Positions 44,498 through 53,203 of a DNA stretch of 64,000 nucleotides are shown in pieces. This DNA comes from Paludibacteraceae bacterium. Lineage in GTDB: Bacteria > Bacteroidota > Bacteroidia > Bacteroidales > Paludibacteraceae. Both the position numbers and the translations under genes were made by a program. Every line of letters begins with the position of its first letter. The stretch's first letter is position 1. Below the pieces are notes generated by a model that was not told where the DNA came from, made no database searches, and worked only from the letters and a program-made list of their open reading frames with translations. The stretch covers positions 39,621-103,620 of the forward strand of contig JAFSKL010000022.1 in NCBI GenBank assembly GCA_017448985.1, read 5' to 3'.

Positions 44498-46501
44498 CTA
44501 TTTCACCTCTTGGCCAGTGAGGGTATAGAGTTTGTCGCCGCGTTGGATGAGAACCTGGCCATCTATCATCACTTTTTGAACCGATGGAGCTGAAGTTTGA
44601 ACAAGATCAATGTCTGTTGGTTCTTCCGGTTCTCCATTTGGGACATAATTGATTTTGATAGGCGAAGCTCCCTCTACATCACGTGTACCTTTTGAAGGAT
44701 GAACAAGAACGGCATTGCCCATTTTGATGGTTTTACCATTAATTGCTTCGACGAGCGAAGCATCCCAGACCCATTTCAGAACGATACCTTCATGATCGGT
44801 TAGCAGAGTATTATCCAATGAATAAATGACAATTCTATGGTGGTTCTCATCAATCGGTTGGATAGCCAACTGATGGTTGACTGCACGAGAAACAAGGCCA
44901 CATGATGTCCACGGTGTTAATCCCTCTATATCAAACTGCAAACCGGTAATATCCGAATAATTGGTCAGATTCACACATAGATAGTATTTCGTACCCTTTG
45001 TGTAACCTATGAATTGGAGATAATTCGGCTCATAAATGTCCGCTGTGACAGCGACCGAATACATACGGCATGCAGGGTCGTTGGAATAAACCTGCATGGT
45101 AGTGGCGTATTCACCTTCCTGTTGAGGTACCAGTTCTACATCTATGTACTCTGCCCCATTAACCGGTATTTGCATCGGCAGTGAAGTGAGGATTTTTAAT
45201 CCTTCGGATAGAAAAGCGACGCGCTCAATTGTCAATGGCACTTGACCTTTATTTTGCACATTAATAGAAGCCTCTTGTGTTTCTCCCATTGGTACATATC
45301 CGAAATTCATAGTTGCATCGGCACTTATCTTCGGGCTCTTGATACTTACATTGGCAGGATAGACAGCCGATACCATATTCTGCTGCTTGTCATTTATTAG
45401 AAGCGTTTGTATTGGTTGGAGCGCATAATTACCACTAATCCCGTTAAGGCGCACACGGAAAGAAAGCAAGTCGCCGTCATCGCCACTCACTGCCTCGTTT
45501 TGCGTATGGTAGAGCAGAAGCGTCAATGTGTCGCCAGACAAAGTGCTTAATACGCTGTGTCCTTTAGCACGTTCCAAAGGTGATGCACTGCCTTCAACGA
45601 ATTCCAAGGCTTTTGGTAATTTTAGAGAAAACTGCGCCCCAACAATAGATTCCATGTTGTTCATACGTGCAATGATAGTCACAGCTTCGTCCGATATACC
45701 AGAAGCGGGTTGCATACGCAGTTCGTTCACCGAGAACGGATCGGCGATAAGTTGACACTCATTCGCACCATACACATCAGGATTGTTGATAGCATCGGAA
45801 CGAAGGCGGACTTGTTCACTTATTGCTCCGTGCAGCAGCGGTGCAAAAGAGACATCAATAGTCCGCATCTGTCCTGCCTCTATGGTATAGTTCTTTTGCG
45901 TTACGCTGAACTCTTCCGCAGAAAACAGCACATCATTGATATGCAGTGCCTCATTGCCCGTGTTCTTTACTTGAAGCGTCTGCGTATAAGTATCGCGAAT
46001 AGGTATATGCCCGTAATCCAGCGTGCCTGTCACCACTTGTATTTTCGGAGAAAGAAGTGTCAGTGCACCTTCCGAGATAGTAATATCGGCCGGTTTACCG
46101 TCGCTATCGCTCATCACCGCCTTAGCCGTCAGCGTGTAGGTAGCGGGCTCGTTCCCAAGAACCACTTTAAATGTCAGCAGTTCGCCGTTGTTGCCCTTTA
46201 GCGGTGTCATCGTCAGCGAATATATCGCTATGTGCAAGGTATCTTGTACAGCCGAAGCCACGAGACTATGTCCGTCACTACGCGTGGGGTTCAAAGCCGC
46301 CGACCCTTCCACATAATGCAGGTTTGCGCCCAAAGGAACAGACGCTTGCATGGCAGTCACCGCTTCGCTGTTGCTCAGCGACACGCTCACCGTCAGCGTC
46401 TCGCCCGGATGCCCCGAGATAGTTGACAGCGACAATGTGTTGGCAGCATAAGCAATCATCCACGCGTATGCACTCAATATTATAAAAACTAAGCGTCGCA
46501 T
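44498..46501 (-). CDS. Cohesin-like repeat protein with short C-terminal tag
   Basis: A 667-residue secreted protein (signal MRRLVFIILSAYAWMIAYAA). Two modules resemble cohesins: SGHPGETLTVSVSLSNSEAV with ASVPLGANLHYVEGSA and GNNGELLTFKVVL (about residues 25-145), and a second copy with DEAVTIIARMNNMESIVGAQ, FSLKLPKALEFVEGSA and SGDDGDLLSFRVRL (about 255-380). A third, weaker copy spans 485-620. Between them are ASH/HYDIN-like Ig domains (LDYGHIPIRDTYTQTLQVKN; MNFGYVPMGETQEASINVQN). The end is the tag KVMIDGQVLIQRGDKLYTLT plus GQEVK. It follows the dockerin-bearing subtilase by 3 bases, which suggests a binding pair. The cohesin call is by pattern only. Confidence 0.65.
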   Translation of the reverse strand: MRRLVFIILSAYAWMIAYAANTLSLSTISGHPGETLTVSVSLSNSEAVTAMQASVPLGANLHYVEGSAALNPTRSDGHSLVASAVQDTLHIAIYSLTMTPLKGNNGELLTFKVVLGNEPATYTLTAKAVMSDSDGKPADITISEGALTLLSPKIQVVTGTLDYGHIPIRDTYTQTLQVKNTGNEALHINDVLFSAEEFSVTQKNYTIEAGQMRTIDVSFAPLLHGAISEQVRLRSDAINNPDVYGANECQLIADPFSVNELRMQPASGISDEAVTIIARMNNMESIVGAQFSLKLPKALEFVEGSASPLERAKGHSVLSTLSGDTLTLLLYHTQNEAVSGDDGDLLSFRVRLNGISGNYALQPIQTLLINDKQQNMVSAVYPANVSIKSPKISADATMNFGYVPMGETQEASINVQNKGQVPLTIERVAFLSEGLKILTSLPMQIPVNGAEYIDVELVPQQEGEYATTMQVYSNDPACRMYSVAVTADIYEPNYLQFIGYTKGTKYYLCVNLTNYSDITGLQFDIEGLTPWTSCGLVSRAVNHQLAIQPIDENHHRIVIYSLDNTLLTDHEGIVLKWVWDASLVEAINGKTIKMGNAVLVHPSKGTRDVEGASPIKINYVPNGEPEEPTDIDLVQTSAPSVQKVMIDGQVLIQRGDKLYTLTGQEVK

Positions 46502-46504
46502 AAC

Positions 46505-49500
46505 TTACTTGATTAGAGTTCCAAGTGCGTTATATATACGGTCGCCTATCTTGATGAACAGGCTACCGTTTTGGATATACTTCGTCGAGCACGGCATAAA
46601 ACGCGTGCCGTCCAAAGCCGTCGATGCCTGCGGCACAGCGCGAACATTATGTCCCAATGCGTCACTGAGCACGATATCCGTCATCTCTGCATCGCCTATC
46701 TGTAGCAAAGCGTTCTTGCCTACACCGATGGTTTTGCCACTCATCGAATATGCCATGAATAAGTACTGTCCCTCATTTTGCCATGTACCAACATTTTCAA
46801 AGCCGTCAAGAGCCTCAAGTGCTGTAAACATGTGTCCTTGCTCTGCCTCAAATGTACATTGCACTCCACCGAGTACCACATCGCTCTCTACATATAGGAT
46901 GCCATTCTCAATATAATAGTATGCCTGCAATTCATTCAACGCATCCGTATGAGCCTCTGGGTGTATAATCAAGTCAATCGTAGCCACAACGTCGATGATG
47001 TTCACCTGATCATCAGAGTTTACATCGGCAGCCTCAAAGATAAACGGCTGTGGGTTTTGGCGCGTGATATAGTTCACCTCGGTAATCACATCTGCCACAT
47101 CGACCGTCATAGAGCCGTTTGCATCACCCTTGACTGCAGTCAGCGGACGAGCCACTACGGCGTTCGAGAGGTCATACGAATTAAGCGAAGTAGTCACTTG
47201 ACGGATTACATAGTAATAATCCTTACCCGGCACTACGTCAAAATCAACAAACTCTGTATCTTGCGAGTCAATGAGCGAGGAGTTAACAGAGATGGTGTCA
47301 AAATGATATTCAGTCTTATTCTTATTCCAGAGAGTATCAGTTGTCCAACGGTATATATTGTAGCCGAGCAAGTCAGCAAAATCTTCCTCGTCGGTCTCCC
47401 ATGTAAGCGTTACCTTACCTAATCCGGCTTCTGCCATCAGACCCGTACTCATCGAACCGGCAGCTGCTACCTCCATATGGAAGCGGTAATTCTCTTCCGG
47501 TATCTCAAAATGCTCATTGTCCTCTGCGCCATATACCTTGAAGGTATTCAATCCATCGGTCACGGACTTACCATCAATGGTAAAGTATGCAGTATAAATG
47601 GTGCTATCGGCTGACCAAGAACCGTTCTCTGCTACTTGGTGTTGCGTGTATGGTTGACGCACACCGAACGAAACGGTCGGTGCAATACTTACATCCATCG
47701 GGCGGTTGAAATAAACCTTGCATTCATGTTGCCCCACACCAATAGGCGGCAACTGCTCAAACTCATCTTGCGCATCAATGCCATCTACCAATATCTTCCA
47801 TACTATACCATGAGCTTCTGCCGATGGACGGGTTAACATGTTAGAGAGGTCTAAGGCAGCAAAACCTTTTGACATAACAGACCAATTAATATCTACAATA
47901 CGGTCATGAGCCAAATCAGTTCTACCTGTTCCATAATAGTTATTTTTACTCAATTTCACAATTTTAGGAACATCTGAAATACAGAAAGCACTTAAATCTT
48001 TATATTGAGCTAAATCAAAATCATAAATATTGCAGTTCGCGTATTGAGAGATTATAAAAAAATCTGATTTCTGTAATATAGCGTTGCAAAAGTTACCAAT
48101 GAAATTACAATCGGTGTAGCGTATGTTATAGTGGGAATTTGCAGGTGCTTCCCAGCCGCTGCTGGTCTGGGTAGAGTATAAACAACTTTTGATTTGTTGA
48201 ATGTTGCGACCAAATATTCCTGAATTGCTAGAAATAGAATTTTGACATATACTATGTACCAATACAGCATTACCTTCTACTACATATGTACCATTGTAGG
48301 AAGATAAATCTTTAATCTTAATATATCGTAGAGTATCTCTATTGGAAATATACAAACGATTTATTTCGTTTCGCTGTCCACTTGCATATTCTTCTCTTGA
48401 AAATTCAATCAGACTATCTGGTGTTCCTATTGCGTTAATATGTCCCGATATGGAAATTCCATATCCATCGCGAATTTTAACTGTAGTTCCGGGTTTAAGA
48501 GTTAAGGTAACTCCTTGTGGTACGGCTAAATTATCAGATACAATGTAATGCACATTTGGGTAAAGCGTTAAATCTTCTGATATCAATCCCTTTATCTCCA
48601 CACCATTCTCTACCGTTACGCTGATTGTCTGACGCAAGGTATCTGCGGCATTATCACAAATAGCAAAGAAGGTCATATTGATCTTCCGACCATCTGCACA
48701 TTCGGGACTAATGGTCATGCGGTAAGGATTGAGCGAAGTCGCTTTCGCATAGCTGCTTAATGGTTTGCCGAAATAAACGGTGTCTTGGAGCGAGTGAATA
48801 AGGGTAGTATCATCCCACACCCAATCTTCTCCACTATAATAACCGGCTTTAATCCAGAAACGCACATTCTCTGCTTGTCCCCACGCATTCTTGAAAATAG
48901 GATAGAACTCAATCGTTTCTCCTGCATCCGCACGGTTGTCACCGTCACCGCTCGCGGTGTCGGTTAAGTTAGCAGTCACTAATGCCAATTCCGGATGACG
49001 GTCAGCATCGGTGATGTTATAGGTCGCCAATAGATCTATATTGCCGTTGCGGGTATGAATCAAATCACCAAAGAGCAGTTCCCAACTGAGCGTTTCTTTC
49101 GTTTGCAACAAACGAGAGATAGCACCTGCTGCTAACGGGCACGCCATAGAAGTGCCATTCAGGTTTTTATAACGACCGCCGGGAAAGGTACTCATGATAT
49201 TCACACCCGGTGCACGCAGTTCATAGTTATAGAGTTTATCCTCGCCAAAAATGGAGTATATTGGACCGGTAATATCATAGTTACTAAAGCCTGCTAATGT
49301 TCCTTGTGCATTAGCAGATGCCTCGACACCCAATACAAATGTAAAACCGGCTGGAAATGAAGGCAATGGAGGACACTCCTTGCATTGCTCAAAGCAACAA
49401 GCATCATTACCCGCTGCAGCTACCAATACTGCATCTGCATAGGCGCGACCGAGGGCTTGCTCCTCTGCCATGGAATACTGATACCCACCAATAGACATTG

Positions 49501-50476
49501 AGATTACATCTGCGCCGTTGGCAGCAGCGTAGTCGATACCTTTGACGATAGTAGCTACATCGCCCGTTCCGTTGCTCTGCATGACTGTAACCGGCATAAT
49601 AAGTGCGTCGGGGTTGGCGCCCGTGATACCGATACCGTTATTACCCACAGCGGCTGCAATACCGGCGCAGTGAGTGCCATGACCGTTGAAATCGTTGGTT
49701 ACACTATGGTTATTGATAAAATCCCAACCATGAATATCATCCTTAAAGCCGTTGGCGTCGTCGTCCTGTCCGCTGATACCGTTTGCTTCGGTAGCATTCG
49801 TCCAGATATTCGCTGCCAAGTCGGGGTGCTCAATATCCACACCGGTATCCAGAATAGCAATCACCGGACGCTTGGTGCTTTTCTTGGGTTTGTCCCAGAG
49901 TGCAGGCAGATTGATTGCCTGCAAGCCCCACTGCTGGCTATAGAGCGGCTCGGCGGTATAGGTCTGTTGGTCTGCCGTCGGAATATCTTCCTCTTGGTAC
50001 GGCAGCGCCATCGTGTAAACGATATAGTTCGGTTCGGCGAACTCCACCTCGTCTATTGCTTTGAGGCGGTCGATGGCTTCGTGCATCGTTTGCGCTTTCT
50101 CTGCTTTCAGCGTTAGGCGGTAGAGTTTGGACAAGTCTTTTACTTCAACTTCTGTTCCATTATACGCTTTCATGCGGCGACCGACATTCTTATGCCCTGT
50201 GCGCGGCATGAGCTGCTCTACGGAGTCCACACCTAATTCCTCAAAAAGGGCATCTACGGCATTGACATGAGAGGTTTGAAACTTTGCCTTTCTCGGTGCA
50301 CGCATCTGTACGGCACCATCGGCTTTGAACTTGACGAGGATCTCGCCCTCGCGATAGGCTTGTTGATTCCAACGATTAATCTTGATAACCTCGTCTTCGT
50401 TATCCGCGGATTGTGCGAATAACATTCCTGTCGCAGCAACCATTATTGCTGCCAAAAGAAGAAATTTGTGTTTCAT
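46505..50476 (-). CDS. Subtilisin-family (S8) protease with dockerin and C-terminal tag
   Basis: A 1323-residue secreted protease; signal MKHKFLLLAAIMVAATGMLF. A pro-region (about 25-200) precedes the S8 domain with Asp210 (AILDTGVDIEHPDL), His266 (NGHGTHCAG), Asn357 (AAAGND) and Ser443 (NGTSMACPLAAG), so the triad is complete. Beta-rich domains follow, then a fibronectin-like region (LTWETDEEDFADLLGYNIYR), and a type I dockerin at about 1117-1175 with two calcium-loop repeats: GDANGSMTVDVADV and ADVNSDDQVNIIDV. It ends with a beta domain and the tag KYIQNGSLFIKIGDRIYNAL plus GTLIK. The frame opens at 50587, but ATG 50476 begins the signal peptide. Four 10-bp repeats lie in its leader. Confidence 0.92.
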   Translation of the reverse strand: MKHKFLLLAAIMVAATGMLFAQSADNEDEVIKINRWNQQAYREGEILVKFKADGAVQMRAPRKAKFQTSHVNAVDALFEELGVDSVEQLMPRTGHKNVGRRMKAYNGTEVEVKDLSKLYRLTLKAEKAQTMHEAIDRLKAIDEVEFAEPNYIVYTMALPYQEEDIPTADQQTYTAEPLYSQQWGLQAINLPALWDKPKKSTKRPVIAILDTGVDIEHPDLAANIWTNATEANGISGQDDDANGFKDDIHGWDFINNHSVTNDFNGHGTHCAGIAAAVGNNGIGITGANPDALIMPVTVMQSNGTGDVATIVKGIDYAAANGADVISMSIGGYQYSMAEEQALGRAYADAVLVAAAGNDACCFEQCKECPPLPSFPAGFTFVLGVEASANAQGTLAGFSNYDITGPIYSIFGEDKLYNYELRAPGVNIMSTFPGGRYKNLNGTSMACPLAAGAISRLLQTKETLSWELLFGDLIHTRNGNIDLLATYNITDADRHPELALVTANLTDTASGDGDNRADAGETIEFYPIFKNAWGQAENVRFWIKAGYYSGEDWVWDDTTLIHSLQDTVYFGKPLSSYAKATSLNPYRMTISPECADGRKINMTFFAICDNAADTLRQTISVTVENGVEIKGLISEDLTLYPNVHYIVSDNLAVPQGVTLTLKPGTTVKIRDGYGISISGHINAIGTPDSLIEFSREEYASGQRNEINRLYISNRDTLRYIKIKDLSSYNGTYVVEGNAVLVHSICQNSISSNSGIFGRNIQQIKSCLYSTQTSSGWEAPANSHYNIRYTDCNFIGNFCNAILQKSDFFIISQYANCNIYDFDLAQYKDLSAFCISDVPKIVKLSKNNYYGTGRTDLAHDRIVDINWSVMSKGFAALDLSNMLTRPSAEAHGIVWKILVDGIDAQDEFEQLPPIGVGQHECKVYFNRPMDVSIAPTVSFGVRQPYTQHQVAENGSWSADSTIYTAYFTIDGKSVTDGLNTFKVYGAEDNEHFEIPEENYRFHMEVAAAGSMSTGLMAEAGLGKVTLTWETDEEDFADLLGYNIYRWTTDTLWNKNKTEYHFDTISVNSSLIDSQDTEFVDFDVVPGKDYYYVIRQVTTSLNSYDLSNAVVARPLTAVKGDANGSMTVDVADVITEVNYITRQNPQPFIFEAADVNSDDQVNIIDVVATIDLIIHPEAHTDALNELQAYYYIENGILYVESDVVLGGVQCTFEAEQGHMFTALEALDGFENVGTWQNEGQYLFMAYSMSGKTIGVGKNALLQIGDAEMTDIVLSDALGHNVRAVPQASTALDGTRFMPCSTKYIQNGSLFIKIGDRIYNALGTLIK

Positions 50477-50540
50477 TGTATTTGTTTTTGTGTGCCTACT
50501 CTTTATCGGATTTTCGGCATACTCCGTTATATATTTTTTT

Positions 50541-50580
50541 ATAGGTTGCAATAGGTAGGCATAGGTCTCAATAGGACTGA
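50541..50580. repeat. Four 10-bp direct repeats upstream of the subtilase
   Basis: ATAGGTTGCA, ATAGGTAGGC, ATAGGTCTCA and ATAGGACTGA follow in tandem, a constant ATAGG with variable ends, one helical turn each, 65 bases before the start codon. Confidence 0.8.
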
Positions 50581-50587
50581 TATGCAC

Positions 50588-50610
50588 AATAAAAGCGTGG
50601 GCTTTACGCT
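50588..50610 (-). terminator. Terminator of the DUF4160/DUF2442 unit
   Basis: On the minus strand AGCGT (50606-50610), loop aaagccc, ACGCT (50594-50598), followed by TTTTATT. Confidence 0.55.
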
Positions 50611-50618
50611 CGCTTCAT

Positions 50619-50755
50619 TTGATTGTTTGAGGTTCTGGACTACCTTAGTAATTCAAATTTACGCACGGAAAACTCACGCTGCTGCATGAGCGTGCATAAA
50701 CCGCGCTTGAATTACTAATTGATTTGTTGAAAGTGTCCAGTTTTCAAACAATCAA
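50619..50755. repeat. 137-nt nested inverted repeat
   Basis: Arms pair as TTGATTGTTTGA/TCAAACAATCAA (12 bp, 50619-50630 with 50744-50755), CTGGAC/GTCCAG (50635-50640 with 50735-50740), TTAGTAATTCAA/TTGAATTACTAA (12 bp, 50645-50656 with 50707-50718), GCACGG/CCGCGC with one mismatch (50663-50668 with 50701-50706), and tip CACGCT/AGCGTG (50675-50680 with 50689-50694). It is flanked by near-direct repeats gggctttacgct (50599-50610) and gggcttattacgct (50759-50772). Confidence 0.85.
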
Positions 50756-50868
50756 GTCGGGCTTATTACGCTATCTTTGGCGCTCACTTGCGCCTGTGTA
50801 TGTTTGATCGGTCAGGCTTGGCCGATATATTATTGCTCCGGGTTTAGCGTCGTGGAGCGGGGACGATG

Positions 50869-51117
50869 TTAAGCAGCAATGCCATACTCGTAGATGACAT
50901 CACTCGGCAAGTCGATACGATCATTCCAATAGATACAAGTTCTACTGATATCTAACTGCGCATTCTCAAACAATCCTTGCTCTGTTTCCAAGTCGCGGAA
51001 TGCGGGCAGGGTTTTTATGTCATCTGCCACATCATATCGCACTCGCCGCCCATCATCAAACGAGACGAGCATCTGAAAATTCGGTAACAGTTGATAACTT
51101 TTAATGCGTGGAATCAT
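50869..51117 (-). CDS. DUF2442 domain protein
   Basis: An 82-residue DUF2442 protein: YQLLPNFQMLVSFDDGRRVRYD followed by a FRDLETEQGLFENAQLD block and the W-x-x-x-I-DL-P end (YWNDRIDLPSDVIYE). The family often pairs with DUF4160 in two-gene modules with toxin-antitoxin-like distribution; biochemical function is unproved. It starts 30 bases after the DUF4160 gene on the same strand. Confidence 0.9.
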   Translation of the reverse strand: MIPRIKSYQLLPNFQMLVSFDDGRRVRYDVADDIKTLPAFRDLETEQGLFENAQLDISRTCIYWNDRIDLPSDVIYEYGIAA

Positions 51118-51147
51118 AACATGCTTTATTTAATCAATATTCACCTA

Positions 51148-51405
51148 TTAGTCCTTTAGAGGCGGCAGTTTCACGATCTTCTGTGTTTGCCACATCTCCT
51201 GCAACTCGCTTTTGTGCTCTGTGAGCCACTCCTTAATCATCCTCTGCGCACGGTTGGGCAAATCACCTTCTGTCATCTCAAATGTGTTGATGTCAAACAC
51301 ACCCACATATTCATCGTATATCGCGTGAATATGGGCTGGTTCATGCTCTTTAGGCTTAAAGAACATCTTTATTACAATTCCATAAAAACGACTAACTTCC
51401 GGCAT
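51148..51405 (-). CDS. DUF4160 domain protein
   Basis: An 85-residue DUF4160 protein: MPEVSRFYGIVIKMFFKPKE then HEPAHIHAIYDEYVGVFDIN, with the conserved HxPxHxHA signature, and a C-terminal helix RMIKEWLTEHKSELQEMW. It is the first gene of a two-gene unit with DUF2442 and has its own promoter. Confidence 0.92.
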   Translation of the reverse strand: MPEVSRFYGIVIKMFFKPKEHEPAHIHAIYDEYVGVFDINTFEMTEGDLPNRAQRMIKEWLTEHKSELQEMWQTQKIVKLPPLKD

Positions 51406-51431
51406 AATTACATTATTTTACATTTCCGGTG

Positions 51432-51462
51432 CAAAATTACAACAAAAAAATGATATATGCAA
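51432..51462 (-). promoter_or_regulatory. Promoter of the DUF4160/DUF2442 unit
   Basis: -33 TTG at 51460-51462 and -7 TAATTTTG at 51432-51439 on the minus strand; spacer 20 bp; extended -33 TTGCATATATC. Confidence 0.75.
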
Positions 51463-51654
51463 ATAAATTTAAATTTTTCCGCGAAAAAATGCACTCACCG
51501 GCAAAATGGACATAGAAAAAATAGAAAAGCACCGCAGGTAACAGCCCAATAGAGCGGATATAATCCGCAAGCAAAAAACGAACACTCCGCAGAGCCCACA
51601 TAACAGCAAAAATGAAGAAAAAAACAAATATATTTGATTTTTACCGTCAAATCC

Positions 51655-51685
51655 TTGTGTATTCCAAATATTTGTTGTACCTTTG
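51655..51685 (+). promoter_or_regulatory. Promoter of the C_GCAxxG_C_C/cysteine synthesis genes
   Basis: -33 TTG at 51655-51657 and -7 TACCTTTG at 51678-51685; spacer 20 bp with CAAATATTTG. The gap 51463-51654 between the two divergent promoters shows nothing else. Confidence 0.75.
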
Positions 51686-51727
51686 CACCCGCAAATTAAA
51701 AATAATCGTTCCCGCAAGGAATAAGAA

Positions 51728-52225
51728 ATGGAAAAAGAAGAAATAGAGGCTCGGGCTCAACGGGCTGTGGAACTATTCAAACAGGGATTTAACTGCTCGC
51801 AGGCGGTGTTTGCGTCGTGTGCGGATTTGTACGGGATAGACGACGAGGCTTTGGCGTTGCGTTTGTCGGCATCGTTCGGCGGCGGGATGGGTCGTATGCG
51901 ATTAGTATGCGGTGCAGCCAGCGGGATGTTCCTGTTGGCGGGTCTGCACAACGGTTCCTGTACGCCTCACGACAATGAAGGCAAGATGGCCAACTATGCG
52001 TTGGTGCAAGAGTTGGCAGGCGAGTTCAAGGGTAAGTACGGCTCGCTCATTTGTGCGGAGTTGTTGGGACTGGCGCCGAAGGGTGCGGTTACGGGTTACG
52101 GGTTACCGGTTATGGGAGAGGATCCGAAACCGGCAGAGCGAACTCCCGAATATTACGAGAAACGGCCTTGCCCGGAGATGATTGCAGAGGCGGTACGTAT
52201 TTACCTGGGGAAAATTAAAAATTAA
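51728..52225 (+). CDS. C_GCAxxG_C_C family protein
   Basis: A 165-residue member of the C_GCAxxG_C_C family, probably a redox or metal-binding protein. The naming residues are present: Cys in FNCSQAVFASC, then the GCAxxG-type VCGAASGMFLLAG, Cys in NGSCTP, and later cysteines in LICAELL and KRPCPEM. A short array (52088-52117) is read in frame as VTGYGLPVMGED. Function is not established. It heads a run of genes through cysK and cysE. Confidence 0.85.
   Translation: MEKEEIEARAQRAVELFKQGFNCSQAVFASCADLYGIDDEALALRLSASFGGGMGRMRLVCGAASGMFLLAGLHNGSCTPHDNEGKMANYALVQELAGEFKGKYGSLICAELLGLAPKGAVTGYGLPVMGEDPKPAERTPEYYEKRPCPEMIAEAVRIYLGKIKN
52088..52117 (+). repeat. In-frame array inside the C_GCAxxG_C_C gene
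   Basis: Words gttacgg, gttacgg, gttaccg and gttatgg. The same word gttacgg recurs in the lpd gene at 54599-54629. Confidence 0.7.
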
Positions 52226-52246
52226 AAATTAAGAATTAAGAATTAT

Positions 52247-53152
52247 ATGATTGTTAAAAACTTACTTGAATTGATCGGCAAAACGCCGATGTTAGAAATT
52301 AAAGAGGGCAACACTCGTTTGCTGCTTAAGTTAGAGCGTTTTAACCCGGGCGGTTCGGTCAAAGACCGTATCGCGCTTGCGATGATAGAAGATGCGGAAC
52401 GTAGCGGTAAACTGCACCCCGGAGCAACCATCATCGAACCTACGAGCGGAAACACAGGCGTAGGTCTGGCGTGGGTAGGTCGCATCAAAGGATACAAAGT
52501 GATCCTCACGATGCCTGAGACGATGTCCGTAGAGCGCAGAAACCTGCTTGCTAACTATGGCGCTGAACTCGTTCTCACACCCGGTTCAGAAGGCATGAAA
52601 GGTGCGATTGCCAAGGCTGAAGAGTTACGTGACGCAACTCCCGGCAGTATCATCCTCGGTCAGTTCACCAATCCTGCTAACCCGGCTATTCACTATGCTA
52701 CGACGGGTCAGGAGATATGGGAAGATTCCGCAGGACAAGTGGATGTGTTCGTTGGCGGTGTAGGTACCGGAGGAACGGTCAGCGGAGTAGGACGGGCGCT
52801 CAAAGAGAAGAACATGCTGGTCGAAGTTATCGCCGTAGAACCCGCTTCGTCACCTGTTCTTTCGGGCGGTAATCCCGGTCCGCACAAGATACAAGGTATC
52901 GGCGCAGGATTCAAACCTCAGACCTTCCAGGAGCAGTTTGTGGATCGCGTGATGACCATCAGCAATGAAGATGCTTTTGACGCTGCACGCAGACTGGCCA
53001 AAGAGTTCGGATTGCTTGTCGGCATCTCTTCCGGCGCGGCCTTTGCGGCGGCTTGCCAACTGACGCGGGACAAAGCCTACGAAGGCAAGACGATTGTGGT
53101 ACTTTTGCCGGATACGGGAGAGAGGTACCTTAGTGTAATGAATAATGAATAA
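52247..53152 (+). CDS. cysK: Cysteine synthase A
   Basis: PLP enzyme that makes cysteine from O-acetylserine and sulfide; 301 residues. The PLP Lys is in NPGGSVKDRIAL (near residue 40); PTSGNTGVGLAWVG binds substrate; GVGTGGTVSGVGR holds the phosphate; GISSGAAFAAA is the C-terminal PLP contact. The family end GERYLST is present as GERYLS, after which the protein reads VMNNE from the aataatg array (53133-53192), so the original C-terminus appears replaced. Next to serine acetyltransferase, its usual partner. Confidence 0.96.
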   Translation: MIVKNLLELIGKTPMLEIKEGNTRLLLKLERFNPGGSVKDRIALAMIEDAERSGKLHPGATIIEPTSGNTGVGLAWVGRIKGYKVILTMPETMSVERRNLLANYGAELVLTPGSEGMKGAIAKAEELRDATPGSIILGQFTNPANPAIHYATTGQEIWEDSAGQVDVFVGGVGTGGTVSGVGRALKEKNMLVEVIAVEPASSPVLSGGNPGPHKIQGIGAGFKPQTFQEQFVDRVMTISNEDAFDAARRLAKEFGLLVGISSGAAFAAACQLTRDKAYEGKTIVVLLPDTGERYLSVMNNE

Positions 53153-53192
53153 TGAATAATGAATAAAGAATAATGAATAAAGAATAATGAAT
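53133..53192. repeat. Array at the end of cysK and before cysE
   Basis: The word aataatg/aataaag is repeated eight times. The first units code for the last residues of CysK (VMNNE). Confidence 0.8.
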
Positions 53193-53203
53193 ATTTTTTA
53201 TAA

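Larger units (their letters stand above)
50588..50868 (-). ncRNA. Candidate structured RNA or palindromic element after DUF2442
   Basis: Read on the minus strand from the DUF2442 stop, the 280 bases fold into a series of hairpins: GCTCC/GGAGC (50835-50857), ATCGG/CCGAT (50807-50826), GGCGC/GCGCC (50779-50794), the long stem of 50619-50755, and an end hairpin with T tract at 50588-50610. No reading frame of note is present. It could be a non-coding RNA, an unusually structured 3' region, or a palindromic mobile element. Confidence 0.35.

Noticed and set aside
50619-50755. Retron msr-msd or IS200/IS605 end
   Set aside because: The stem is suggestive, but no reverse transcriptase or transposase gene lies anywhere in the window.
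50588-50874. Integron attC site after DUF2442
   Set aside because: A GCTTAAC box overlaps the DUF2442 stop codon as in some cassettes, but no matching GTTRRRY box closes the palindrome and no second cassette or integrase is seen.
51469-51717. Minus-strand open frame of 82 codons between the DUF4160 gene and the C_GCAxxG_C_C gene
   Set aside because: It covers the divergent promoter region and reads low-complexity hydrophobic sequence; no start context or homology.
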